From the NCBI RefSeq assembly GCF_000250985.1, contig NW_013524646.1, positions 836,158 through 900,157 on the forward strand: a stretch of 64,000 nucleotides of DNA, written 5' to 3'. Made by a program: the position numbers and the translations under genes. Below are positions 1 through 8,432 of this stretch, in pieces. Numbering within the stretch: the stretch's first letter is position 1; each line of letters starts with the position of its first letter. The DNA comes from Nematocida parisii ERTm1 (taxonomy: Eukaryota; Microsporidia). The notes beneath the pieces are model-generated. The model had not been told where the DNA came from, did not search any database, and saw nothing but the letters and a program-made list of their open reading frames with translations.

Positions 1-558
1 CTCTGGATACTTTGCTGCCAGCGGGTCATGCCGTACTACCTTTGTTCCTGTCCTATCCACGACAAACATGGTAAAATTCCATTTAATTGCTTTTATGTTA
101 AGCCATCCTGTTTTCTCATAGTTTCTAGTGAGCCAGTCAAATATACCCTTTGAGCTATCAATCACTCTCTTATTAAATACAACTACTCGGCCACCCACAG
201 TTATATTAGCTTTCTTTATTTCCTGCAGTATTTCTTTCGGTGTATTTTTCTCCTGGTTAATTATCTTGCTGAATGCACTTGGAAATAAAAGAACATTAAG
301 ATCTTTAAACTCCTCTTGCAGCTTTCTAATTGTTTCAAATCCCTCCTTTGCTAGCCCGCAGGTGCATGCAGTATTTACTATAAGAGATACCTCCCCTTTA
401 AATCTTGTGAAGTCCACTTCACTTCCATCAATTGCCACGTCTTTAATACTGTAAAAGCTAGATGCATTTATTTCTTTGGTCTCTTTGCTGTTCATTCTTA
501 GTGTATATAGTGGAAAAAATAGAGTAATTATAGAAATGCTCAGAATTCGCATGCGCAT
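1..558 (-). CDS. secreted glutathione peroxidase-like protein, C-terminus cut by window edge
   Basis: The minus frame is open from the ATG at 558 to the window edge (186 residues visible). Residues 1-21 form a basic then hydrophobic stretch (MRMRILSISIITLFFPLYTL) that looks like a signal peptide. From about residue 33 the sequence follows the glutathione peroxidase/thioredoxin fold: a SFYSIKDVAIDG start, the peroxidatic-Cys block NTACTCGLA (C67 at the usual position), the LLFPSAF strand and the KWNFTMFVVDRTGTKVVRH block with the conserved Trp and Asn. The usual FPCNQF segment is FPSAF, so the catalytic Gln is absent. An in-frame internal ATG at 495 would remove the signal peptide. Family members reduce peroxides with glutathione or thioredoxin; export would put this one in the secretory path or outside the cell. 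The fold is clear, activity is uncertain. Confidence 0.8.
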   Translation of the reverse strand, partial: MRMRILSISIITLFFPLYTLRMNSKETKEINASSFYSIKDVAIDGSEVDFTRFKGEVSLIVNTACTCGLAKEGFETIRKLQEEFKDLNVLLFPSAFSKIINQEKNTPKEILQEIKKANITVGGRVVVFNKRVIDSSKGIFDWLTRNYEKTGWLNIKAIKWNFTMFVVDRTGTKVVRHDPLAAKYPE

Positions 559-1146
559 AATAATTTTTTTTTGGTTAAAACAGTTTATTGTGCGCATAAT
601 AATCACTTAAACTTAAATAGTTAAAAATTAAGCAGAAATACTAAACTTATATTCATGCAATGGCCATAAGAAAGGCCCTGGCACATAGCACACTCTAAGT
701 GTCTATAATTAGTATAATCTACATTCAGCCATATAATGAGTATGTACACGCTCTATGTTTAATAATGCTTCATACCCAGAGAATATAATCCGAGCACATA
801 AATTGGCATTTTATTTATTATATGAGTGAGCTGGTATGAAATGTGTCTAAAAATCATGATAAGATTGTTTATAGGCAGCAGATACATTTTAATTAGCATG
901 TAAACATAGAGTACGCAGAGGAAAATACTATTTCAAATAGATTTTGGATTGTATGGGACTACTTTACTAAAAACATCTTGAAATACAGTCTGTTAGTGTT
1001 TATATACCACTATATGTAAAGATATTAGGCTATAGAATTGCTTTTCTTTAGACTATCTGTTTTATGCACATGTTTGTATTGCACTATTATATAATAGATA
1101 AATAGAAGTTTTATAAAAATGGCCCGAAGTTGAATATGACTCTTTA
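559..1146. other. intergenic, nothing recognised
   Basis: AT-rich spacer of about 590 bp between the glutathione peroxidase start and the 3' end of the next minus-strand gene. I see no ORF with coding character, tRNA or structured RNA. Confidence 0.5.
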
Positions 1147-1932
1147 TTAAGCAACGTGTCTTATGCTGTCTTCAGTTTGACAGCAGAATCCCATAATTGC
1201 ATTTTTAATTGATCTAAAGAACTTTACGAAAGCGTTGGGCTCGTCTTCCTCAGGAATAGACCCAGATGTGTCTCTGTTCATAGACCCCTGTGAGTTTCTT
1301 GGTGCACTACCAGACAACGATGATGCAGCAGCACCAGTTGGATTTGAGCCAGTTGTAGGTCCGTTTGATGGCTCTACCGGTTTTCTGGCACCAGGTGCGG
1401 CTGGGTTGGTGCTGGCTCCTCCGTTTCCCATAGAAGTAGATCCTGCGGGTCTAGATGAATTGGGTGCATTGCTACTGGATAGCTTTGTTGCCCCTCCTAT
1501 GCCCATTGCTCCTGCAGCAGCACCAGTTGTGCTGGTTTTGGGAGGAGCACTAGGCATCTTATTTTCACCTGGCTTAGTAGCATTTGAGCCAATTCCTGGT
1601 TTTGGGGCATCTGATAGCTTGCTAGACTCTAGCTTTTCCGTTGTTGGCTTAGTAGGCTGTGTTTTAGGCAAAAGCGAGTCTATCTTCTTTTCAGTTGCAG
1701 ATGATATTCCTGCGCCAGATGCGCTGCCCTTAGAGAGCTTTGAGTCGTCAATCTTTGACTTGTCGTCTACTTTAGACTTGTCGTCAGTCTTTGACTTATC
1801 ATCGGTCTTTGACTTGTCTTCTGCTTTAGATTTGTCGTCTACTTTAGACTTGTCTTCGGCCTTTGACTTGTCGTCTGCTGGCTTCTTGTTTTCTTCTTTG
1901 TTATAGTTTAATTCTCCTCCTTGTATTGGCAT
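1147..1932 (-). CDS. low-complexity DKSK-repeat protein, unknown function
   Basis: A 261-residue protein with no recognised family. The N-terminal quarter holds seven tandem [AVT][DE]DKSK hexads (residues 19-60), so the region is highly charged. The middle (about 65-220) is rich in Ser, Pro, Gly, Ala, Thr and Asn and is probably disordered. The last 30 residues contain a basic amphipathic stretch, FVKFFRSIKNAIMGFCC, whose Cys pair could be a membrane-association or lipidation site (inference). No signal peptide is visible. It is divergent from the 2-oxoglutarate oxygenase gene at 2041, with 108 bp between the two start codons. The opposite strand also carries a long open frame (1235-1906), but that frame merely mirrors the repeats as low-complexity sequence, so I prefer the minus strand. 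Confidence 0.6.
   Translation of the reverse strand: MPIQGGELNYNKEENKKPADDKSKAEDKSKVDDKSKAEDKSKTDDKSKTDDKSKVDDKSKIDDSKLSKGSASGAGISSATEKKIDSLLPKTQPTKPTTEKLESSKLSDAPKPGIGSNATKPGENKMPSAPPKTSTTGAAAGAMGIGGATKLSSSNAPNSSRPAGSTSMGNGGASTNPAAPGARKPVEPSNGPTTGSNPTGAAASSLSGSAPRNSQGSMNRDTSGSIPEEDEPNAFVKFFRSIKNAIMGFCCQTEDSIRHVA
1753..1878 (-). repeat. coding tandem repeat, 18-bp unit x 7
   Basis: Seven consecutive 18-bp units encode [AVT][DE]DKSK in the minus-strand gene 1147-1932. The units differ mainly at the first two codons, which suggests expansion by slippage or unequal exchange followed by drift. Confidence 0.8.
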
Positions 1933-2040
1933 GATGGTCTTTGTTTCGATTATATTTATACTTTTTCTCCTTCTTTTATCCCCCGGAAACTAGCAAATCA
2001 GTTTATACTTCACCGGCCAATAGAAATTTTTTATTTCTGA

Positions 2041-3234
2041 ATGGAGAAGAAAAACGGATTAGGAGATACCCCTAAAGAAAGGGGCACACATTTTACCGCC
2101 CCATTCTATCATCGCGTGGTAGACAACTTTCTGCCTAAAGACATCTTTGATAATGTGGTGAAAGAGGCCAGAAGCAGCGAGTTCTTTAAGAAACACACGG
2201 ACTTATTTCATTTCTACCAAACAAATGAGCTAAAAAACGACGTACGATTTCAGCCATTTCTTAAATTTCTAAGATTAGGAATGAACACTGATCTTAAGAA
2301 TATTAATAAAAAGGTGGAGAACGAACAAATGGACTTGTTTTCCTCTGTCTACCGAGCAGGAGACTTTCTTCTTCCGCACGATGATTGTGTGAGTGGCCGT
2401 GTTTTGGCGTTTTCTTTTTACTTAAACGATCCCACTACAGAAGATGCCTCCACAGAGTCTATTTTATTAAAGGAGACAGAGCATAGCACAGAGCAAAAGA
2501 ATGGAGCACTTGTCCTCTATGAGCCTGATGGGCGCACTGTTGCAAAGCGAGTAAAACCTATAGCTAATCGATTAGTGATATTTGAGGTATCTGGTAAGTC
2601 ATACCACGAGGTTGAAATCATGACTAGTGGTGAAAGACTTGCTTTGACGGGATGGCTAAGAGCCAAAGAGTATAATCCAGAAAGCATCCTTCTAGATTAT
2701 AAGCCTTTTAGATACTGGGTATTCAATGATAAATGTAGTATGGAAATTTCCAAGCCGAATCAAACTGGCTTAATAGATCTAGGATGCGGCAGTGCAAACT
2801 ACAGTACTAAGCAGATGGAGAGCACACTCTCTAGCCTTAAGTGGAAGCCCAGACTGAACTGCGTCTACACATCACTAGATGAGCCAGTAGAGGATCCTTC
2901 TAGTACAATAACTATACTGCCGATGGAAATCAATCTTATAAAATCTGAAGATATTGTAGATGTACTTGTTGGGAGAATCCCTGAATACGGATATATGCTG
3001 CTAAATGATCCATTTAATACAGAGTCTGATGCCCTAGCTATTATATCTCTCTACAGCGGTTCAATTAATATAGTAGACTCTGTCGGCAATGTTGCTTGCG
3101 TTATAACCAAGCCTGGTTGTTATATATGGCCAGACAATGGTTCTCTATTCATTCCTCCGCACTCTGCTTCTGGATATATTATAGCATACAGGGTAAATGA
3201 GATATGTTATATAGAAAATTTACATAATCCATAA
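2041..3234 (+). CDS. Tpa1/Ofd1-type prolyl hydroxylase (2-oxoglutarate/Fe(II) oxygenase)
   Basis: A 397-residue protein resembling the Tpa1/Ofd1/OGFOD1 family, which hydroxylates a proline of ribosomal protein uS12 and affects translation termination. The catalytic double-stranded beta-helix spans about residues 20-210. It shows the N-terminal FYHRVVDNFLP block, the iron ligands H113-x-D115 in LLPHDDC and the distal H189, plus R199 in GERLALTGWLRA in the position that binds 2-oxoglutarate. The remaining half (about 225-397) fits the second, non-catalytic helix domain of the family in divergent form, including an RYWVF and a GYMLLNDPFN segment. Yeast Tpa1 is considerably longer (about 640 residues), so this is a compacted version. 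The active-site triad is intact. The start is the first ATG in frame. Confidence 0.85.
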   Translation: MEKKNGLGDTPKERGTHFTAPFYHRVVDNFLPKDIFDNVVKEARSSEFFKKHTDLFHFYQTNELKNDVRFQPFLKFLRLGMNTDLKNINKKVENEQMDLFSSVYRAGDFLLPHDDCVSGRVLAFSFYLNDPTTEDASTESILLKETEHSTEQKNGALVLYEPDGRTVAKRVKPIANRLVIFEVSGKSYHEVEIMTSGERLALTGWLRAKEYNPESILLDYKPFRYWVFNDKCSMEISKPNQTGLIDLGCGSANYSTKQMESTLSSLKWKPRLNCVYTSLDEPVEDPSSTITILPMEINLIKSEDIVDVLVGRIPEYGYMLLNDPFNTESDALAIISLYSGSINIVDSVGNVACVITKPGCYIWPDNGSLFIPPHSASGYIIAYRVNEICYIENLHNP

Positions 3235-3727
3235 GAGTTTTATTATAAATAAATATATGCACTCATCCTGGCACCTTCACACAACAACCTAGTATAAAAG
3301 AGTTTTATTTTTTGTAAGGCATAAATAATATTTTATTTTTAATAAATCATGCATAGCTCACTTTTTTTAATTTTTTCTTTATTGCATCACATGACTGTAG
3401 AATTTTATATTTAAAGAATTCTAATTTCTAAATAAAAACTCTTCTTTAAATATATATTTAGTTAAATATTATTAACACTTTATTTCTGGATATATAATCG
3501 AATTATAAGAAGTGTTCTTGGGATAAACATAACAGCACCATGCGCTTCGCTTATTAACCAGGAAAGAATCCAATAATATCTCTGGTTTATTGGCTCTACG
3601 CGCAATCACTGCAACCAACAATTATTACAGCTATATATAGAATAACAGAGAGAATTTGTGGTGATTTAAATTAAATATTCTAGTGTTGCTGGGGTTGCTA
3701 TACTGCAAAATAAACAGTACTAATTAT
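3235..3727. other. convergent spacer with short repeats
   Basis: About 490 bp between two converging genes. It contains a direct 12-bp repeat, aagagttttatt, at 3233-3244 and 3298-3309, and one copy of a short dispersed repeat at 3314-3348. The stretch 3510-3610 is less AT-rich than its flanks and holds the inverted pair CCAATA/TATTGG, but no known RNA is recognised. Confidence 0.4.
3314..3348 (+). repeat. short dispersed repeat, copy 1
   Basis: About 33-35 bp beginning gtaaggcataaataatat is nearly identical to 58913-58945. Both copies lie 45-80 bp downstream of a plus-strand stop codon. The match runs past the simple AT-rich part (TAAGGCATAAATAATATT), so chance alone is less likely. Confidence 0.5.
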
Positions 3728-4273
3728 TCAATCAACTGGGTTTGTTTCCCACATTACTCCGTGAAATAGGTCATCTATAACATTTGATGGCCTATCCAGA
3801 GTAGAGAGTGTGTTATCTATTATTTTGTATGTTGCACCCTCTAGACTCTTTTGCAGGCTTTTTTTAAACAGCTCGTACTCATCTTGTTCTATTTTATTCT
3901 GCATAATAACAAGCAGAAGTGATGCACCTTGATTTACATCCCGCACACTCTTTATTTGTCCAATAACAGCAAGCGCGTTTTCGTTTGAAAGCGAGTGGAT
4001 AAAGTAGACTACGTAGTGCATTCCTGCTATACAGTCCCAGAAAAGGTGTAAATGGTCTGTGTCGTGCATTTCAATTATTGAGGCAGTCCTTCCCTTTGCC
4101 CTCAGCTTTTTGTATGATATGCACTCGTTTTTGTACATATAGACAGTCTTAAACCCCGATAGAAAAGGGAAGAAAAACTCGTCCACTACAGTTGTATCTT
4201 GGGCCAACCCTGCCTTAAGTATAAGAATAAAGAAGGACTGTCCTTTGTATAACCTAGAAACTATAAATCCCAT
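3728..4273 (-). CDS. Arf-like protein with degenerate GTP-binding motifs
   Basis: A 181-residue protein, the usual Arf length, that aligns along its whole length with Arf/Arl GTPases. The N-terminus MGFIVS keeps Gly2 and Ser6 of the myristoylation consensus. The first strand FFILILKAGLAQDTT lies where Arf has ILMVGLDAAGKTT, but the P-loop Gly-Lys is missing. The switch II position reads IIEMHDTDHLHLFWD in place of WDVGGQDKIRPLWR, so DxGGQ is lost. The NKxD motif is NKIE. The strand-helix order still follows the family (YVVYFIHSLSN, LLLVIMQNKIE, and a C-terminal helix). I read it as a pseudo-GTPase with an Arf fold, perhaps membrane-bound through an N-myristoyl group. The assignment rests on aligned hydrophobic pattern and landmarks, so a very divergent Arl or SRP-receptor-beta relative is possible. 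Confidence 0.55.
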   Translation of the reverse strand: MGFIVSRLYKGQSFFILILKAGLAQDTTVVDEFFFPFLSGFKTVYMYKNECISYKKLRAKGRTASIIEMHDTDHLHLFWDCIAGMHYVVYFIHSLSNENALAVIGQIKSVRDVNQGASLLLVIMQNKIEQDEYELFKKSLQKSLEGATYKIIDNTLSTLDRPSNVIDDLFHGVMWETNPVD

Positions 4274-4455
4274 GCGAAATAAACAAGGAACTGTTTTGTT
4301 CCTTTTTCTTTATTTGTTATGGCATGTTGGCAATGCTTCGAATTGTTCTCTATAACCCAAATGTCTGTAAAAATACTTCTAATCTAAATATTTGGCGTAT
4401 CTAGGAATAATTCTCTGATATTCTTAGTTAAACCTATTTTTGTATGCTTCAGATT

Positions 4456-4950
4456 TTAGGCCGTTTCTTGTGTAACAAGATAGATATTTGCTTCCTGCCC
4501 ATCTTCTATACACTCAGTATGGTATACAAATACTCTGTCATTCGCTTTTCTAACTATCAATGGCATTGCAAGTGTCATTGTACTTGCTTTTCTTAAGCAT
4601 GCAATGCATATTCTATTCTCGTATAATATTTTTACATAATCTACTGCGTCTTCTATTGCTCCTATTGGATTTTCTGTAAAATGCGGCTGTAGTAATAAAA
4701 TATCTGTTTTTTCTATTTCGATTCTTCCATCTTGGTCTCTAATGTGTGTGTTATTAATTATGTAGTTTCTTTCATCAACTCTTTCTATTTTTACTTCTGG
4801 AATCTCCTGCTTTGTTGTTGCTATGGCAATTAGTCTGTTCAACTCAGAAAGAATGTTTTCTAGCTCTATTTTCTGAAGTGGTGTGCACTTAAGAATATTA
4901 AGAGTAGATAGAATTCTGAGACAGCATTCATTATGTACACTTATTTGCAT
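4456..4950 (-). CDS. unknown protein with C-terminal CxxC...HxxxC motif
   Basis: I chose the ATG at 4950 (164 residues, starting MQISVHNECC) because the upstream in-frame ATG at 5001 would overlap the start of the divergent SEC62 gene. The protein has a Leu/Glu-rich helical part at about 25-50 and ends in a likely zinc-binding segment, ICIACLRK...VYHTECIED. The spacing of that segment recalls the C-terminal domain of Vps39-like HOPS subunits, but the similarity is too short to name the gene. No signal peptide or membrane segment is seen. Only 29 bp separate its ATG from that of SEC62. Confidence 0.6.
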   Translation of the reverse strand: MQISVHNECCLRILSTLNILKCTPLQKIELENILSELNRLIAIATTKQEIPEVKIERVDERNYIINNTHIRDQDGRIEIEKTDILLLQPHFTENPIGAIEDAVDYVKILYENRICIACLRKASTMTLAMPLIVRKANDRVFVYHTECIEDGQEANIYLVTQETA

Positions 4951-4979
4951 ATTAATTAATTCTTTTTCTAAAACAAATA

Positions 4980-5606
4980 ATGGCAGAGGTAGCCACGCCA
5001 AGACACTTTACAGTAAACTATGCAGAGAAAAGTCTTCGGGATATTGAAACAACCGAATCGATTCTGAATAAAATGAAAAGAATCTCTATATTTAAAGGAT
5101 CGCACGCTGTAAATCATCTTATGAGCAAGAAGGGGCTGCTTGCTTCAGAGGCTAAAGAAGTTATGTCTATTCTTCTTGACAACCACTATATAGTGCGAGT
5201 CCGCCCAGTAGATGACCAGCATATACTTGACATTTCATATGAATTCAATATAAATCACGAGTATATATGGATAAAAGAGGGGTCTAAAACAGCAATGTAT
5301 CTTCTGAGCATGGCGGTGTTCCTTGCTGCACTGATTCTAGCAATGTTCCCTATATGGCCACGCAGTGTAAAAATGGCAACTGGGTATTTGTTCTATGCTA
5401 TGATAGGAATTGTTATATTCCTTATTTCTATAACGATTATCCGGGCTGTTATTTATCTTGCTGTCCTTCTGGTATGTAGAAGATCATTCTGGCTTTTCCC
5501 AAATCTGTATGCAGAGTGCGGTATACTAGAAAGCTTTGTTCCTCTATATGGGTGGGATGAAGAAATAGACGAGGAACCAGAACTGCAAGAGAAAAAAAAC
5601 AAATAA
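4980..5606 (+). CDS. SEC62: Sec62, ER post-translational translocation subunit
   Basis: A 208-residue protein matching Sec62, which joins Sec63 and the Sec61 channel for post-translational import into the ER. The N-terminal cytosolic domain (about 10-95) has the family's FKGSHAVNHLM and DNHYIVRV landmarks. Two closely spaced membrane helices follow at about 105-127 and 137-165, separated by a short lumenal turn (FPIWPRSVKMATG). The cytosolic tail after FWLFPNLYAECG is acidic then basic and short. FWLFPNL corresponds to the conserved post-TM motif of yeast and animal Sec62. Length is below yeast Sec62 (283), mainly from a shorter N-terminus and tail. The start is the first ATG. Confidence 0.9.
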   Translation: MAEVATPRHFTVNYAEKSLRDIETTESILNKMKRISIFKGSHAVNHLMSKKGLLASEAKEVMSILLDNHYIVRVRPVDDQHILDISYEFNINHEYIWIKEGSKTAMYLLSMAVFLAALILAMFPIWPRSVKMATGYLFYAMIGIVIFLISITIIRAVIYLAVLLVCRRSFWLFPNLYAECGILESFVPLYGWDEEIDEEPELQEKKNK

Positions 5607-5743
5607 ACATATGTGATGATTTAGTATGATATATCAATAGATAGCCACATGCAGCGAATAAATTCATGTGTGGCAATAGGTTTGCTGACGTCTTTGCTGG
5701 CTTTATTCACATGTTAACTATATACTGGAAATTCTCGAAAATT

Positions 5744-6370
5744 ATGGATGTATATTCATATGGCGTACAAGAGAATTTTTATATGAAAAGAGAGAAGGCA
5801 GCAGAGATACTTGGGTGCACTGTAGAAAGCAGCCATGAAGAGATACGCAAGAGGTACAGGCAGCTGTCAATGAAAATGCATCCGGACAGGCCAGGAGGAT
5901 CAGAAGAGAAGTTTATTCAGCTAAACCAGGCATACGAGCTGCTTACAGAAAAAACCGACTCAGATAGAGATATAATCACAAAAGATATGTTTGAAAGGTT
6001 TAGATCTATCTATGAAGGATCGCAGGAAGAGAAAGATGAGCTGATTTCTCTCTATAAAAAGCACAAGGGGCGCATGGCAAAGGTCATTGATGCTCTTTTA
6101 TTGGGAGAAGATGAGCAGGAAGAGAGGTATAGAAGAATCATTAATGAGCATATAAAAGAGAAGAAGGTGGAGGAGTATCCTGGGTATGCCAAAGCCAAAC
6201 CTCTTATGGCAAACACAAAGAGGCAGCAGAAAAGAGAGAAAGAAAAAGCTGCAGCAGAACTGCTTGCTAAGGATTTAGAAAAAAGAGCCGAAGAAAGAAA
6301 AAATCGGTATAACCAAATGATTGAAAGACTTGAAGAAAAAGTGGCAAATCCTAAAAAAGGCAAAAAGTAG
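5744..6370 (+). CDS. DNAJC9-type J-domain protein
   Basis: From the ATG at 5744 (MDVYSYG) the protein has 208 residues; in-frame ATGs also exist at 5666 and 5783. The J domain shows EEIRKRYRQLSMKMHPD with an intact HPD and a downstream KFIQLNQAYELL helix. What follows is specific for DNAJC9: YEGSQEEKDELISLY, a KGRMAKVIDALLL helix and RYRRIINEHIKEKKVEEYPGY. DNAJC9 is an Hsp70 co-chaperone that also binds histones H3-H4 in animals. The C-terminal quarter is a Lys/Glu/Arg-rich helix. J-domain helix I is short (KREKAAEILGC), which makes start choice uncertain. It lies 137 bp downstream of SEC62 on the same strand. Confidence 0.8.
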   Translation: MDVYSYGVQENFYMKREKAAEILGCTVESSHEEIRKRYRQLSMKMHPDRPGGSEEKFIQLNQAYELLTEKTDSDRDIITKDMFERFRSIYEGSQEEKDELISLYKKHKGRMAKVIDALLLGEDEQEERYRRIINEHIKEKKVEEYPGYAKAKPLMANTKRQQKREKEKAAAELLAKDLEKRAEERKNRYNQMIERLEEKVANPKKGKK

Positions 6371-6890
6371 TGGTATAAATAGAATTGCGACTAGTTAAAT
6401 ACATATATTTTGGGTGTTTTAGGACGACTGATCTGTTCTACTTTAGTAGTAAGTGATGATAGATGCCTGTGAGAATTTAATAAATTGGCAGTTTCTATTT
6501 GCTTGTGAATTTAAATATTCTAATCTTTTCAAAATTTTGTATTAGCGATCGTGGACATTTCGGGTTAAATGGTGTCTAAAGAAAATATATCCCAAATAGT
6601 GGAATGATTTTTGTGGATTAGATTTATTTTAGAGTATATAAAATGCTCTGAGATAATCATGCGGTGTATAGGTAGATAAGTTTAAATGGCTTGAAATAGC
6701 CGAGATTAAACATAAATCGCGCGTATTACTCCTATACTAGTGATATTATTAGATGTATACTAATTTATGCTGTCGATCTAACTTATTGCACTTTTTGTTC
6801 TTTTAGCAGTTATTATCCAGGCGATGCACTAAAGAGTATTTGAGGGTTGTGGGGAGTTTTAAATACATTGAGTTTGTTTACTATTTTTTT
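6371..6890. other. upstream region of NPL4 with TTTCGGG motif
   Basis: About 520 bp without a gene. The motif atttcgggttaaat sits at 6557-6570. An ORF extends the NPL4 frame upstream to 6840, but from a GTG/TTG-type codon, so I do not count it as coding. A poly-T run, ctattttttt, immediately precedes the NPL4 ATG. Confidence 0.5.
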
Positions 6891-8432
6891 ATGATTATTC
6901 GAGTCCAAGGAAGAGACAGAACCATGCGAATTGAGGTGGAGCAGGCCACAACAATTGCACAAATAATGGAAGAAGTAAGCAAAAGAGTAAATGCCCCGTG
7001 TGTGAACATTTTGCATAATGGAAAGAATATAGAAGGAAGTGTGGGGGATAACAATCTAGAGAATGGAGAAATGCTTACTGCTGAGTATGAGATAGTCAAG
7101 CCAGAAGAAGAAGCTCCTTTGCCTGCACAAGCACAAACGCCCAGCGAGCCTTCACAAACACAAAAATCTAGCGAGTGCTCGCATGGCCCCTCTGGAATGT
7201 GCAGTAATTGCATGAGCGAGGATTCCTGGGTATCTGAGCAGTTTAAGGAGCGGCGATTTATTTCGCAGGGGGCATACGAAGAGTACCTTGCATCGAAAGA
7301 GAAGGTTCTTCTAATTGAAACGCACCTGCCACCTGCCTGTCGAACTCATCGGCCAGAGCACCGGTGCAATAAGTGCATGCCCAAAGAAATATCTTTGGGT
7401 CAGCAGCCATTCCGGCCAATAGATCACATTGAAGTACACGACAGAGCTATTATTGAGCAGATTCTTATTGAGCAAAAGGAAAAAAACACACAGTCTGTGC
7501 ATCTGTTAATAGGAAGATATTCAGAGTACCCAGATGTACCTAAGGGCCGGAAGGCTGAGGTTTTTGCAAGAATCACTCCTACTCAAAAGGGCCTTCTAGA
7601 TGGATTTATTATTGATCCAAATGATAAAATACTTTTAGGAACGGATGAATCATTAAATAGAGTGCTAAATTTACTGCAGATGGAGATAGTTGGGATGGTT
7701 TATACAAGGATCACAAAAGAGCCAATGCCATACATTAGCGCGTTGGAGATAGATTTTATTGCGAATATGCAAAACAGGTTTGCAGAGTGGGCTGCTCAGG
7801 AAAGAAAGGGGTCTAAATTTGTGACTTTAATACTTAGCGGCACGCCCACATCATCAGAAATTGTTGAGTGCATGGTCACTCATCTGGGCATGGAGTTGTC
7901 CCTAGATGGAGTTCTACATGCGTCGGTTAATCGGCAAGAAATGTCTGCCAAGTCCGTAGATATGATATGGAGGGACAAAGAAGGGTCACACACTGGAAGT
8001 AGAATACCTGTTGAGTATTTGGCGGTGCGGCCAACACACGGTCTTACGCAGAACAAAAGTGTTTTCTACATAAAGACAGAGAAAACGCCGTTTAAGCGAG
8101 GTATGGGAGTAAGCAAGCTGAAAAAACACTTTCAACGACGGTTGTCTGATGACTCTGTATGCTTAATTAGCCTAGCTGCTGTTTCAGACATAGAAGTGCT
8201 CTTAGAGCTGGCAGATATGAACATTCTTTCTGATGAGCTTATAGAGTGTGTGGTAAACAAGGACACAGAGCGGTTTAAAGACTGTGTTCTAAATGGAAGA
8301 CTAGAAGAGCTTGTAGATATTGCAAAGGAGTGCAAAGAAAGCAGTTCCTGGACGTGCAATGTATGTACACTAGTGAATGCACCTACTCGAACACTCTGCG
8401 ATGCCTGTGGGTTTGAGAAGGGGGCCTACTAA
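6891..8432 (+). CDS. NPL4: Npl4, Cdc48/p97 cofactor
   Basis: A 513-residue protein from the ATG at 6891 (MIIRVQGRDRT). Residues 1-75 form the ubiquitin-like domain. The NPL4 zinc-finger part follows at about 95-175, with paired ligand clusters CSHGPSGMCSNC and CRTHRPEHRCNKCMP. The NPL4 MPN-type domain runs to about 430, including HLLIGRYSEYPDVPKG. The C-terminus is an NZF/RanBP2 finger, WTCNVCTLVNAPTRTLCDAC, with the Cys spacing that binds ubiquitin. With Ufd1 it recruits ubiquitylated clients to the Cdc48 unfoldase in ERAD and other pathways. Length is slightly below yeast Npl4 (580). All zinc ligands are present. Confidence in family is high. Confidence 0.92.
   Translation: MIIRVQGRDRTMRIEVEQATTIAQIMEEVSKRVNAPCVNILHNGKNIEGSVGDNNLENGEMLTAEYEIVKPEEEAPLPAQAQTPSEPSQTQKSSECSHGPSGMCSNCMSEDSWVSEQFKERRFISQGAYEEYLASKEKVLLIETHLPPACRTHRPEHRCNKCMPKEISLGQQPFRPIDHIEVHDRAIIEQILIEQKEKNTQSVHLLIGRYSEYPDVPKGRKAEVFARITPTQKGLLDGFIIDPNDKILLGTDESLNRVLNLLQMEIVGMVYTRITKEPMPYISALEIDFIANMQNRFAEWAAQERKGSKFVTLILSGTPTSSEIVECMVTHLGMELSLDGVLHASVNRQEMSAKSVDMIWRDKEGSHTGSRIPVEYLAVRPTHGLTQNKSVFYIKTEKTPFKRGMGVSKLKKHFQRRLSDDSVCLISLAAVSDIEVLLELADMNILSDELIECVVNKDTERFKDCVLNGRLEELVDIAKECKESSSWTCNVCTLVNAPTRTLCDACGFEKGAY

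Noticed and set aside
128-454. Plus-strand ORF of 108 codons
   Set aside because: Lies entirely inside the glutathione peroxidase reading frame, which has clear family motifs on the other strand.
1235-1906. Long plus-strand ORF (223 codons) opposite the DKSK-repeat gene
   Set aside because: It is the mirror of the repeats and low-complexity region; it lacks any domain and has a composition (Asp/Leu/Ser, Ala/Pro) explained by the reverse complement of the minus-strand gene.
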